Made by a program: the position numbers and the translations under genes. The notes below the pieces were generated by a model. It was not told the origin of the DNA, ran no database searches, and saw nothing but the letters and a program-made list of their open reading frames with translations. 64,000 nt of DNA from assembly GCA_948144175.1 (NCBI GenBank), contig CANXME010000869.1, forward strand, positions 1 through 64,000, in the 5' to 3' direction. Origin of the DNA: Closterium sp. NIES-65. Taxonomy: Eukaryota > Streptophyta > Zygnematophyceae > Desmidiales > Closteriaceae. Below are positions 47,242-59,600 of the stretch, in pieces (the first letter of the stretch is position 1; every line of letters begins with the position of its first letter).

Positions 47242-47802
47242 GAGATAGGCGCCCATAGAGATAGGCGCCCATAGAGATAGGCGCCCCTAGAGATAGGCGC
47301 CCATAGAGATAGGCGCCCCTAGAGATAGGCGCCCATAGAGATAGGCGCCTATAGAGATAGGCGCTCCTAGAGAAAGGCGCCCCTAGAGATAGGCGCCCAT
47401 AGAGATAGGCGCCCATAGAGATAGGCGCCCCTAGAGATAGGCGCCCATAGAGATAGGCGCCCCTAGAGATAGGCGCCCCTAGAGATAGGCGCCCCTAGAG
47501 ATAGGGGCCCATAGAGATAGGCGCCCATAGAGATAGGCGCCCATAGAGATAGGCGGCCATAGAGATAGGCGCCCCTAGAGATAGGCGCCCCTAGAGATAG
47601 GCGCCTATATAGATAGGCGCCCATAGAGATAGGCGCCCCTAGAGATAGGCGCCCCTAGAGATAGGCGCCCCTAGAGATAGGCGCCCCTAGAGATAGGCGG
47701 CCATAGAGATAGGCGCCCCTAGAGATAGGCGCCCATAGAGATAGGCGCCCCTAGAGATAGGCGCCCCTAGAGATAGGCGCCCCTAGAGATAGGCGCCCAT
47801 AG

Positions 47803-48460
47803 AGATAGGCGCCCATAGAGATAGGCGCCCATAGAGATAGGCGCCCCTAGAGATAGGCGCCCCTAGAGATAGGCGCCCATAGAGATAGGCGCCCCTAGAG
47901 ATAGGCGCCCCTAGAGATAGGCGCCCCTAGAGATAGGCGCCCATAGAGATAGGCGCCCATAGAGATAGGCGCACATAGAGATAGGCGCCCATAGAGAAAG
48001 GCGCTCCTAGGTGAGCCTATCTCTAGGGGTGCCTATCTCTAGGGGCGCCTATCTCTAGGGGCGCCTATCTCTAGGGGCGCCTATCTCTATGGGCGCCTAT
48101 CTCTAGCGGCGCCTATCTCTAGGGGCGCCTATCTCTCTGGGCGCCTATCTCTATGGGCGCCTATCTCTAGGTGAGCCTATCTCTAGGGGCGCCTATTTCT
48201 ATGGGCGCCTATCTATATAGGCGCCTATCTCTAGAGGCGCCTATATCTATGGGCGCCTATCTCTATGGGCGCCTATCTCTATGGGCGCCTATATCTAGGG
48301 GCGCCTATCAATTTGGCCGCCTATCTCTAGGGGCGCCTATCTCTATGGGCGCCTATCTCTATGGCCGCCTATCTCTATGGGCGCCTATCTCTATGGGCGC
48401 CTATCTCTATGGGCGCCTATCTCTAGGGGCGCCTATCTCTATGGCCGCCTATCTCTAGGG
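47803..48460 (-). repeat. Inverted copy of the 33.1-33.8 kb switch junction
   Basis: The sequence across the orientation switch at 48008 is the reverse complement of the sequence across the switch at 33574 (GGCTCACCTAGGAGC at 33566-33580 against 48003-48017; landmark sums 81583). It includes the TTTCTCTATG and ATGTGCGCC units on one side and the CAGAGAG and second GGCTCACC units on the other. A 48-bp (three-monomer) length difference appears near 48300. Confidence 0.88.
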
Positions 48461-48631
48461 GCGCCTATCTCTATGGGCGCCTATATCTATGGGCGCCTAT
48501 CTCTAGGGGCGCCTATCTCTATGGCCGCCTATCTCTAGGGGCTCCTATCTCTATGGGCGCCTATATCTATGGGCGCCTATCTCTAGGGGCGCCTATCTCT
48601 ATGGCCGCCTATCTCTAGGGGCGCCTATCTC

Positions 48632-48661
48632 TAGGGGCGCCTATCTAGATAGGCGCCCCTA
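48632..48661. repeat. 30-bp perfect palindrome, copy 3, within inverted block 2
   Basis: Same 15-bp arms (TAGGGGCGCCTATCT) as the copies at 45578 and 47212, now inside reverse-oriented units. Confidence 0.88.
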
Positions 48662-49079
48662 TCTCTAGGGGCGCCTATCTCTAGGGGCGCCTATCTCTAG
48701 GGGCGCCTATCTCTAGGGGCACCTATCTCTAGGGGCGCCTATCTCTAGGGGCGCCTATCTCTAGGGGCGCCTATCTCTATGGGCGCCTATCTCTATGGGC
48801 GCCTATCTCTAGGGGCGCCTATCTCTATGGGCGCCTATCTCTATGGGCGCCTATCTCTATGGGCGCCTATCTCTATGGGCGCCTATCTCTATGGGCGCCT
48901 ATCTCTAGGGGCGCCTATCTCTATGGGCGCCTATCTCTATGGCCGCCTATCTCTATGGGCGCCTATCTCTATGGGCGCCTATCTCTATGGGCGCCTATCT
49001 CTAGGGGCGCCTATCTCTAGGGGCGCCTATCTCTAGGGGCGCCTATCTCTATGGGCGCCTATCTCTAGGGGCGCCTATC

Positions 49080-52000
49080 TCTATGGGCGCCTATCTCTAT
49101 GGGCGCCTATCTCTAGGGGCGCCTTTCTCTAGGAGCGCCTATCTCTATGGGCGCCTATCTCTATGGGCGCCTATCTCTAGGGGCGCCTATCTCTATGGGC
49201 GCCTATCTCTAGGGGCGCCTATCTCTATGGGCGCCTATCTCTATGGGCGCCTATCTCTATGGGCGCCTATCTCTATCGGCGCCTATCTCTAGGGGCGCCT
49301 ATCTCTATGGGCGCCTATCTCTATGGGCGCCTATCTCTATGGGCGCCTATCTCTATGGGCGCCTATCTCTATGGGCGCCTATCTCTAGGGGCGCCTATCT
49401 CTAGGGGTGCCTATCTCTAGGGGCGCCTATCTCTAGGGGCGCCTATCTCTAGGTGCGCCTATCTCTAGGGGCGCCTATCTCTAGGGGTGCCTATCTCTAG
49501 GGGCGCCTATCTCTATGGGCGCCTATCTCTATGGGCGCCTATATCTATGGGCGCCTATCTCTAGGGGCGCCTATCTCTAGGGGCGCCTATCTCTAGGGGC
49601 GCCTATCTCTATGGGCGCCTATCTCTATGGCCGCCTATCTCTATGGGCGCCTATCTCTATGGGCGCCTATCTCTAGGGGCGGCTATCTCTAGGGGCGCCT
49701 ATCTCTAGGGAACCTATTTCTAGGGGCGGCTATCTCTAGGGGCGCCTATCTCTATGGGCGCCTATCTCTAGGGGCGCCTGTCTCTATGGGCGCCTATCTC
49801 TAGGGGCGCCTATCTCTATTGGCGCCTATCTCTATGGGCGCCTATCTCTAGGGGCGCCTATCTCTAGGGGCGCCTATCTCTAGGGGCGCCTATCTCTAGG
49901 GCCGCCTATCTCTAGGGGCGCCTATCTCTATGGGCGCCTATCTCTATGGGCGACTATCTCTATGGGCGCCTATCTCTAGGGGCGCCTATCTCTATGGGCG
50001 CCTATCTCTAGGGGCGCCTATCTCTAGGGGCGCCTATCTCTATGGGCGCCTATCTCTATGGGCGCCTATCTCTATGGGCGCCTATCTCTAGGGGCGCCTA
50101 TCTCTAGGGGCGCCTATCTCTAGGGGCGCCTATCTCTATGGGCGCCTATCTCTAGGGGCGCCTATCTCTATGGCCGCCTATCTCTAGGGGCGCCTATCTC
50201 TAGGGGCGCCTATCTCTAGGGGCGCCTATCTCTAGGGGCGCCTATCTCTATGGGCGCCTATCTATATAGGCGCCTATCTCTAGGGGCGCCTATCTCTAGG
50301 GGCGCCTATCTCTATGGCCGCCTATCTCTATGGGCGCCTATCTCTATGGGCGCCTATCTCTATGGGCCCCTATCTCTAGGGGCGCCTATCTCTAGGGGCG
50401 CCTATCTCTAGGGGCGCCTATCTCTATGGGCGCCTATCTCTAGGGCCGCCTATCTCTAGGGGCGCCTATCTCTATGGGCGCCTATCTCTATGGGCGACTA
50501 TCTCTATGGGCGCCTATCTCTAGGGGCGCCTATCTCTATGGGCGCCTATCTCTAGGGGCGCCTATCTCTAGGGGCGCCTATCTCTATGGGCGCCTATCTC
50601 TATGGGCGCCTATCTCTATGGGCGCCTATCTCTAGGGGCGCCTATCTCTAGGGGCGCCTATCTCTAGGGGCGCCTATCTCTATGGGCGCCTATCTCTAGG
50701 GGCGCCTATCTCTATGGCCGCCTATCTCTAGGGGCGCCTATCTCTAGGGGCGCCTATCTCTAGGGGCGCCTATCTCTAGGGGCGCCTATCTCTATGGGCG
50801 CCTATCTATATAGGCGCCTATCTCTAGGGGCGCCTATCTCTAGGGGCGCCTATCTCTATGGCCGCCTATCTCTATGGGCGCCTATCTCTATGGGCGCCTA
50901 TCTCTATGGGCCCCTATCTCTAGGGGCGCCTATCTCTAGGGGCGCCTATCTCTAGGGGCGCCTATCTCTATGGGCGCCTATCTCTAGGGGCGCCTATCTC
51001 TATGGGCGCCTATCTCTATGGGCGCCTATCTCTAGGGGCGCCTTTCTCTAGGAGCGCCTATCTCTATAGGCGCCTATCTCTATGGGCGCCTATCTCTAGG
51101 GCCGCCTATCTCTAGGGGCGCCTATCTCTAGGGGCGCCTATCTCTATGGGCGCCTATCTCTAGGGGCGCCTATCTCTATGGGCGCCTATCTCTATGGGCG
51201 CCTATCTCTAGGGGCGCCTTTCTCTAGGAGCGCCTATCTCTATAGGCGCCTATCTCTATGGGCGCCTATCTCTAGGGCCGCCTATCTCTAGGGGCGCCTA
51301 TCTCTATGGGCGCCTATCTCTATGGGCGACTATCTCTATGGGCGCCTATCTCTAGGGGCGCCTATCTCTATGGGCGCCTATCTCTAGGGGCGCCTATCTC
51401 TAGGGGCGCCTATCTCTATGGGCGCCTATCTCTATGGGCGCCTATCTCTATGGGCGCCTATCTCTAGGGGCGCCTATCTCTAGGGGCGCCTATCTCTAGG
51501 GGCGCCTATCTCTATGGGCGCCTATCTCTAGGGGCGCCTATCTCTATGGCCGCCTATCTCTAGGGGCGCCTATCTCTAGGGGCGCCTATCTCTAGGGGCG
51601 CCTATCTCTAGGGGCGCCTATCTCTATGGGCGCCTATCTATATAGGCGCCTATCTCTAGGGGCGCCTATCTCTAGGGGCGCCTATCTCTATGGCCGCCTA
51701 TCTCTATGGGCGCCTATCTCTATGGGCGCCTATCTCTATGGGCCCCTATCTCTAGGGGCGCCTATCTCTAGGGGCGCCTATCTCTAGGGGCGCCTATCTC
51801 TATGGGCGCCTATCTCTAGGGGCGCCTATCTCTATGGGCGCCTATCTCTATGGGCGCCTATCTCTAGGGGCGCCTTTCTCTAGGAGCGCCTATCTCTATA
51901 GGCGCCTATCTCTATGGGCGCCTATCTCTAGGGGCGCCTATCTCTATGGGCGCCTATCTCTAGGGGCGCCTATCTCTATGGGCGCCTATATCTATGGGCG

Positions 52001-53420
52001 CCTATCTCTAGGGGCGCCTATCTCTAGGGGCGCCTATCTCTATGGCCGCCTATCTCTAGGGGCGCCTATCTCTATGGGCGCCTATCTCTATGGGCGCCTA
52101 TGTCTATGGGCGCCTATCTCTAGGGGCGCCTATCTCTATGGGCGCCTATCTCTAGGGGCGCCTATCTCTATGGGCGCCTATCTCTAGGGGCGCCTATCTC
52201 TAGGTGAGCCTATCTCTAGGGGCGCCTATCTCTATGGGCGCCTATCTTTAGGGGCGCCTATCTCTAGGGGCGCCTATCTCTAGGGGCGCCTATCTCTACG
52301 GGCGCCTATCTCTAGGGGCGCCTATCTCTAGGGGCGCCTATCTCTACGGGCGCCTATCTCTAGGGGCGCCTATCTCTATGGGCGCCTACCTCTAGGGGCG
52401 CCTATCTCTATGGGCGCCTATCTCTAGGGGCGCCTATCTCTATGGGCGCCTATCTCTAGGGGCGCCTATCTCTATGGCTGCCTATCTCTATGGGCGCCTA
52501 TCTCTATGGGCGCCTATATCTATGGGCGCCTATCTCTAGGGGCGCCTATCTCTATGGGCGCCTATCTCTATGGGCGCCTATCTCTAGGGGCGCCTATCTC
52601 TATGGGCGCCTATCTCTATGGGCGCCTATCTCTATGGGCGCCTATCTCTATGGGCGCCTATCTCTATGGGCGCCTATCTCTATGGGCGCCTATCTCTAGG
52701 GGCGCCTATCTCTATGGGCGCCTATCTCTATGGGCGCCTATCTCTATGGGCGCCTATCTCTATGGGCGCCTATCTCTATGGGCGCCTATCTCTATGGGCG
52801 CCTATCTCTAGGGGCGCCTATCTCTAGGGGTGCCTATCTCTAGGGGCGCCTATCTCTAGGGGCGCCTATCTCTAGGTGCGCCTATCTCTAGGGGCGCCTA
52901 TCTCTAGGGGCGCCTATCTCTAGGGGCGCCTATCTCTATGGGCGCCTATCTCTATGGGCGCCTATATCTATGGGCGCCTATCTCTAGGGGCGCCTATCTC
53001 TAGGGGCGCCTATCTCTAGGGGCGCCTATCTCTATGGGCGCCTATCTCTATGGCCGCCTATCTCTATGGGCGCCTATCTCTATGGGCGCCTATCTCTAGG
53101 GGCGGCTATCTCTAGGGGTGCCTATCTCTAGGGAACCTATTTCTAGGGGCGGCTATCTCTAGGGGCGCCTATCTCTATGGGCGCCTATCTCTAGGGGCGC
53201 CTGTCTCTATGGGCGCCTATCTCTAGGGGCGCCTCTCTCTATTGGCGCCTATCTCTATGGGCGCCTATCTCTAGGGGCGCCTATCTCTAGGGGCGCCTAT
53301 CTCTAGGGGCGCCTATCTCTAGGGCCGCCTATCTCTAGGGGCGCCTATCTCTATGGGCGCCTATCTCTATGGGCGACTATCTCTATGGGCGCCTATCTCT
53401 AGGGGCGCCTATCTCTATGG
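49080..53420 (-). repeat. Sat16B duplication, offset 3423 bp
   Basis: Rare variants CTAGGTGCGCC (49449/52872), GGGAACCTATTTC (49708/53131) and CGACTATCTC (49951/53374) recur at a constant 3423 bp (214 units minus 1 bp). Confidence 0.85.
49950..51810 (-). repeat. Sat16B block repeated three times, offsets 544 and 832 bp
   Basis: CGACTATCTC at 49951, 50495 and 51327, and CTATCTATATAGG near 50261, 50805 and 51637, recur in the same relative order. 544 and 832 bp are 34 and 52 units. A shorter 176-bp duplication (CCTTTCTCTAGGAGC at 51041 and 51217) lies between the second and third copies. Confidence 0.88.
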
Positions 53421-54060
53421 GCGCCTATCTCTATGGGCGCCTATATCTATGGGCGCCTATCTCTAGGGGCGCCTATCTCTAGGGGCGCCTATCTCTATGG
53501 CCGCCTATCTCTAGGGGCGCCTATCTCTATGGGCGCCTATCTCTATGGGCGCCTATGTCTATGGGCGCCTATCTCTAGGGGCGCCTATCTCTATGGGCGC
53601 CTATCTCTAGGGGCGCCTATCTCTATGGGCGCCTATCTCTAGGGGCGCCTATCTCTAGGTGAGCCTATCTCTAGGGGCGCCTATCTCTATGGGCGCCTAT
53701 CTTTAGGGGCGCCTATCTCTAGGGGCGCCTATCTCTAGGGGCGCCTATCTCTACGGGCGCCTATCTCTAGGGGCGCCTATCTCTAGGGGCGCCTATCTCT
53801 ACGGGCGCCTATCTCTAGGGGCGCCTATCTCTATGGGCGCCTACCTCTAGGGGCGCCTATCTCTATGGGCGCCTATCTCTAGGGGCGCCTATCTCTATGG
53901 GCGCCTATCTCTAGGGGCGCCTATCTCTATGGCTGCCTATCTCTATGGGCGCCTATCTCTATGGGCGCCTATATCTATGGGCGCCTATCTCTAGGGGCGC
54001 CTATCTCTATGGGCGCCTATCTCTATGGGCGCCTATCTCTAGGGGCGCCTATCTCTATGG
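51830..54060 (-). repeat. Sat16B duplication, offset 1455 bp
   Basis: Landmarks 51978/53433 (TATATCTATGG) and 52386/53841 (CTACCTCTAG) recur 1455 bp apart (91 units minus 1 bp). They include CTTTAGGGG, two CTACGGG units and TATGGCTGCC. Confidence 0.87.
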
Positions 54061-54824
54061 GCGCCTATCTCTATGGGCGCCCCTAGAGATAGGCGCCCCT
54101 AGAGATAGGCGCCCCTAGAGATAGGCGCCCCTAGAGGTAGGGGCGCCCATAGAGATAGGCGCCCCTAGAGATAGGCGCCCATAGAGATAGGCGCCCATAG
54201 AGATAGGCGCCCATAGAGATAGGCGCCCATAGATATAGGCGCCCATAGAGATAGGCGCCCATAGAGATAGGCGCCCCTAGAGATAGGCGCCCATAGAGAT
54301 AGGCGCCCATAGAGATAGGCGGCCCTAGAGATAGGCGCCCCTAGAGATAGGCGCCCCTAGAGATAGGCGCCCCTAGAGATAGGCGCCCCTAGAGATAGGC
54401 GCCCATAGAGATAGGCGCCCAAAGAGATAGGCGCCCATAGAGATAGGTGCCCCTAGAGATAGGCGCCCCTTGAGATAGGCGCCCATAGAGATAGGCGCCC
54501 ATAGAGATAGGCGCCCATAGAGATAGGCGCCCATAGAGATAGGCGGCCATAGAGATAGGCGCCCCTAGAGATAGGCGCCCATAGAGATAGGCGCCCCTAG
54601 AGATAGGCGCCCATAGAGATAGGCGCCCCTAGAGGTAGGCGCCCATAGAGATAGGCGCCCCTAGAGATAGGCGCCCGTAGAGATAGGCGCCCCTAGAGAT
54701 AGGCGCCCCTAGAGATAGGCGCCCGTAGAGATAGGCGCCCCTAGAGATAGGCGCCCCTAGAGATAGGCGCCCCTAAAGATAGGCGCCCATAGAGATAGGC
54801 GCCCCTAGAGATAGGCTCACCTAG
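53655..54824. repeat. Large palindrome, axis about 54239.5
   Basis: The left segment (CTAGGTGAGCC at 53655, CTTTAGGGG, two CTACGGG units, CTACCTCTAG at 53841) mirrors the right segment (CTAGAGGTAG at 54629, two CCCGTAG units, CCCCTAAAG, GGCTCACCTAG at 54814). Sums are 108479 throughout. The visible arm is at least 280 bp with one mismatch seen near 53937/54542. Confidence 0.85.
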
Positions 54825-56699
54825 AGATAGGCGCCCCTAGAGATAGGCGCCCATAGAGATAGGCGCCCCTAGAGATAGGCGCCCATAGAGATAGGCGCCC
54901 CTAGAGATAGGCGCCCATAGAGATAGGCGCCCATAGAGATAGGCGCCCCTAGAGATAGGCGCCCATAGATATAGGCGCCCATAGAGATAGGCGCCCATAG
55001 AGATAGGCGCCCCTAGAGGTAGGCGCCCATAGAGATAGGCGCCCCTAGAGATAGGCGCCCGTAGAGATAGGCGCCCCTAGAGATAGGCGCCCCTAGAGAT
55101 AGGCGCCCGTAGAGATAGGCGCCCCTAGAGATAGGCGCCCCTAGAGATAGGCGCCCCTAAAGATAGGCGCCCATAGAGATAGGCGCCCCTAGAGATAGGC
55201 TCACCTAGAGATAGGCGCCCCTAGAGATAGGCGCCCATAGAGATAGGCGCCCCTAGAGATAGGCGCCCATAGAGATAGGCGCCCCTAGAGATAGGCGCCC
55301 ATAGACATAGGCGCCCATAGAGATAGGCGCCCCTAGAGATAGGCGCCCATAGAGATAGGCGCCCATAGAGATAGGCGCCCATAGAGATAGGCGCCCATAG
55401 AGATAGGCGCCCCTAGAGATAGGCGCCCATAGAGATAGGCGCCCATAGAGATAGGCGGCCATAGAGATAGGCGCCCCTAGAGATAGGCGCTCCTAGAGAT
55501 AGGCGCCCATAGAGATAGGCGCCCCTAGAGATAGGCGCCCATAGAGATAGGCGCCCATAGAGATAGGCGGCCATAGAGATAGGCGCCCCTAGAGATAGGC
55601 GCTCCTAGAGATAGGCGCCCATAGAGATAGGCGCCCCTAGAGATAGGCGCCCATAGAGATAGGCGCCCATAGAGATAGGCGCCCATAGAGATAGGCGCCC
55701 ATAGAGATAGGCGCCCCTAGAGATAGGCGCCCATAGAGATAGGCGCCCATAGAGATAGGCGGCCATAGAGATAGGCGCCCCTAGAGATAGGCGCTCCTAG
55801 AGATAGGCGCCCATAGAGATAGGCGCCCCTAGAGATAGGCGCCCATAGAGATAGGCGCCCATAGAGATAGGCGCCCATAGAGATAGGCGCCCCTAGAGAT
55901 AGGCGCCCCTAGAGATAGACGCCCCTAGAGATAGGCGCCCATAGAGATAGGCGCCCCTAGAGATAGGTGCCCCTAGAGATAGGCGCCCGTAGAGATAGGC
56001 GCCCATAGAGATAGGCGCCCCTAGAGATAGGCGCCCATAGAGATAGGCGCCCCTAGAGATAGGCGCCCATAGAGATAGGCGCCCATAGAGATAGGCGCCC
56101 CTAGAGATAGGCGCCCCTAGAGATAGGCGCCCCTAGAGATAGGCGCCCCTAGATATAGGCGCCCCTAGAGATAGGCGCCCCTAGAGATAGGTGCCCGTAG
56201 AGATAGGCGCCCATAGAGATAGGCGCCCCTAGAGATAGGCGCCCGTAGAGATAGGCGCCCATAGAGATAGGCGCCCATATAGATAGGCGCCCCAAGATAT
56301 AGCTGCTCCTAGAGATAGGCGCCCCTAGAGATAGGCGCCCCTAGAGATAGGCGCCCATAGAGATAGGCGCCCCTAGAGATAGGCGCCCCTAGAGATAGGC
56401 GCCCCTAGAGATAGGCGCCCCTAGAGATAGGCGCCCCTAGAGATAGGCGCTCCTAGAGATAGGCGCCCCTAGAGATAGGCGCCCCTAGAGATAGGCGGCC
56501 ATAGAGATAGGCGCCCCTAGAGATAGGCGGCCATAGAGATAGGCGCTCCTAGAGATAGGCGCTCCTAGAGATAGGCGCCCCTAGAGATAGGCGCCCATAG
56601 AGATAGGCGCCCCTAGAGATAGGCGCCCATAGAGATAGGCCCCCTTAGAGATAGGCGCCCATAGAGATAGGCGCCCTTAGAGATAGGCGCCCCTAGAGA

Positions 56700-59600
56700 T
56701 AGGCGCCCATAGAGATAGGCGCCCATAGAGATAGGCGCCCATAGAGATAGGCGCCCCTAGAGATAGGCGCCCATAGAGATAGGCGGCCATAAAGATAGGC
56801 GCCCATAGAGATAGGCGCCCCTAGAGATAGGCGCCCCTAGAGATAGGCGCCCATAGAGATAGGCGCCCATAGAGAAAGGCGCCCCTAGAGATAGGCGCCC
56901 CTAGAGATAGGCGCCCCTAGAGATAGGCGCCCCTAGAGATAGGCGCCCCTAGAGATAGGCGCCCCTAGAGATAGGCGCCCCTAGAGATAGGCGGCCATAG
57001 AGATAGGCGCCCATAGAGATAGGCGCCCATAGAGATAGGCGCCCCTAGAGAAAGGCGGCCATAGAGATAGGCGCCCCTAGAGATAGGCGCCCATAGAGAT
57101 AGGCGCCCCTAGAGATAGGCGCCCATAGAGATTGGCGCCCATAGAGATAGGCGCCCCTAGAGATAGGCGCCCCTAGAGATAGGCGCCCATAGAGATAGGC
57201 GCCCATAGAGATAGGCGGCCATAGAGATAGGCGCTCCTAGAGATAGGCGCTCCTAGAGATAGGCGCCCCTAGAGATAGGCGCCCCTAGAGATAGGCGCCC
57301 ATAGAGATAGGCGCCCATAGAGATAGGCGCCCATAGAGATAGGCGCCCATAGAGATAGGCGCCCATAGAGATAGGCGGCCATAGAGATAGGCGCCCCTAG
57401 AGATAGGCGCCATAGAGATAGGCGCTCCTAGAGATAGGCGCTCCTAGAGATAGGCGCCCCTAGAGATAGGCGCCCATAGAGATAGGCGCCCCTAGAGATA
57501 GGCGCCCCTAGAGATAGGCGCCCCTAGAGATAGGCGCCCCTAGAGATAGGCGCCCCTAGAGATAGGCGCCCCTAGAGATAGGCGCCCCTAGAGATAGGCA
57601 CCCCTAGAGATAGGCGCCCATAGAGATAGGCGCCCATAGAGATAGGCGCCCATAGAGATAGGCGCCCATAGAGATAGGCGCCCATAGAGATAGGCGGCCA
57701 TAGAGATAGGCGCCCCTAGAGATAGGCGCCCCTAGAGATAGGCGCCCATAGAGATAGGCGCCCCTAGAGATAGGCGCCCCTAGAGATAGGCGCCCCTAGA
57801 GATAGGCGCCCCTAGAGATAGGCGCCCCTAGAGATAGGCGCCCCTAGAGATAGGCGCCCCTAGAGATAGGCACCCCTAGAGATAGGCGCCCATAGAGATA
57901 GGCGCCCATAGAGATAGGCGCCCATAGAGATAGGCGCCCATAGAGATAGGCGCCCATAGAGATAGGCGGCCATAGAGATAGGCGCCCCTAGAGATAGGCG
58001 CCCCTAGAGATAGGCGCCCATAGAGATAGGCGCCCCTAGAGATAGGCGCCCATAGAGATAGGCGCCCATAGAGAAAGGCGCCCGTAGAGATAGGCGCCCC
58101 TAGAGATAGGCGCCCCTAGAGATAGGCGCCCCTAGAGATAGGCGCCCCTAGAGATAGGCACCCCTAGAGATAGGCGCCCCTAGAGATAGGCACCCCTAGA
58201 GATAAGCGCTCATAGAGATAGGCGGCCATAGAGATAGGCGCTCCTAGAGATAGGCGCTCCTAGAGATAGGCGCCCCTAGAGATAGGCGCCCCTAGAGATA
58301 GGCGCCCATAGAGATAGGCGCCCATAGAGATAGGCGCCCGTAGAGATAGGCGCCCGTAGAGATAGGCGCCCGTAGAGATAGGCGCCCGTAGAGATAGGCG
58401 CCCGTAGAGATAGGCGCCCGTAGAGATAGGCGCCCGTAGAGATAGGCGCCCGTAGAGATAGGCGCCCATAGAGATAGGCGCCCCTAGAGATAGGCGCCCC
58501 TAGAGATAGGCGCCCATAGAGATAGGCGGCCATAAAGATAGGCGCCCATAGAGATAGGCGCCCCTAGAGATAGGCGCCCCTAGAGATAGGCGCCCATAGA
58601 GATAGGCGCCCATAGAGAAAGGCGCCCCTAGAGATAGGCGCCCCTAGAGATAGGCGCCCCTAGAGATAGGCGCCCCTAGAGATAGGCGCCCCTAGAGATA
58701 GGCGCCCCTAGAGATAGGCGCCCCTAGAGATAGGCGGCCATAGAGATAGGCGCCCATAGAGATAGGCGCCCATAGAGATAGGCGCCCCTATAGAAAGGCG
58801 GCCATAGAGATAGGCGCCCCTAGAGATAGGCGCCCATAGAGATAGGCGCCCCTAGAGATAGGCGCCCATAGAGATTGGCGCCCATAGAGATAGGCGCCCC
58901 TAGAGATAGGCGCCCCTAGAGATAGGCGCCCATAGAGATAGGCGCCCATAGAGATAGGCGGCCATAGAGATAGGCGCTCCTAGAGATAGGCGCTCCTAGA
59001 GATAGGCGCCCCTAGAGATAGGCGCCCCTAGAGATAGGCGCCCATAGAGATAGGCGCCCATAGAGATAGGCGCCCATAGAGATAGGCGCCCATAGAGATA
59101 GGCGCCCATAGAGATAGGCGCCCATAGAGATAGGCGCCATAGAGATAGGCGCCACTAGAGATAGGCGCCCATAGAGATAGGCGCCTCCTAGAGATAGGCG
59201 CTCCTAGAGATAGGCGCCCTAGAGATAGGCGCCCCTAGAGATAGGCGCCCCTAGAGATAGGCGCCCCTAGAGATAGGCGCCCCTAGAGATAGGCGCCCCT
59301 AGAGATAGGCGCCCCTAGAGATAGGCGCCCCTAGAGATAGGCGCCCCTAGAGATAGGCGCCCCTAGAGATAGGCGCCCATAGAGATAGGCGCCCATAGAG
59401 ATAGGCGCCCATAGAGATAGGCGCCCATAGAGATAGGCGCCCATAGAGATAGGCGCCCATAGAGATAGGCGCCCTAGAGATAGGCGCCCCTAGAGATAGG
59501 CGCCCCTAGAGATAGGCGCCCCTAGAGATAGGCGCCCCTAGAGATAGGCGCCCCTAGAGATAGGCGCCCCTAGAGATAGGCGCCCCTAGAGATAGGCGCC

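Larger units (their letters stand above)
44320..47280 (+). repeat. Sat16B higher-order repeat, offset 1634 bp
   Basis: Landmarks at 44883, 45092 and 45592 recur at 46517, 46726 and 47226, each 1634 bp later (102 units plus 2 bp). They include a GGAACCCC unit and a one-unit micro-inversion. At the left end the offset is 1618 bp (44531/46149), one monomer fewer. Confidence 0.88.
44312..48008 (+). repeat. Sat16B, forward block 2 continued (right of the retrotransposon)
   Basis: Same orientation and satellite as 36563-40432. It contains a higher-order duplication with offset 1634 bp. The block ends at a switch point centred on CCTAGG (48006-48011). Confidence 0.95.
48009..54078 (-). repeat. Sat16B, inverted block 2
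   Basis: Reverse-oriented 16-bp units (CTCTATGGGCGCCTAT or CTCTAGGGGCGCCTAT). It begins at the GCTCCTAGGTGAGCC junction and ends at a seamless palindrome centred at 54078/54079. It contains several nested direct duplications, listed separately. Confidence 0.95.
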
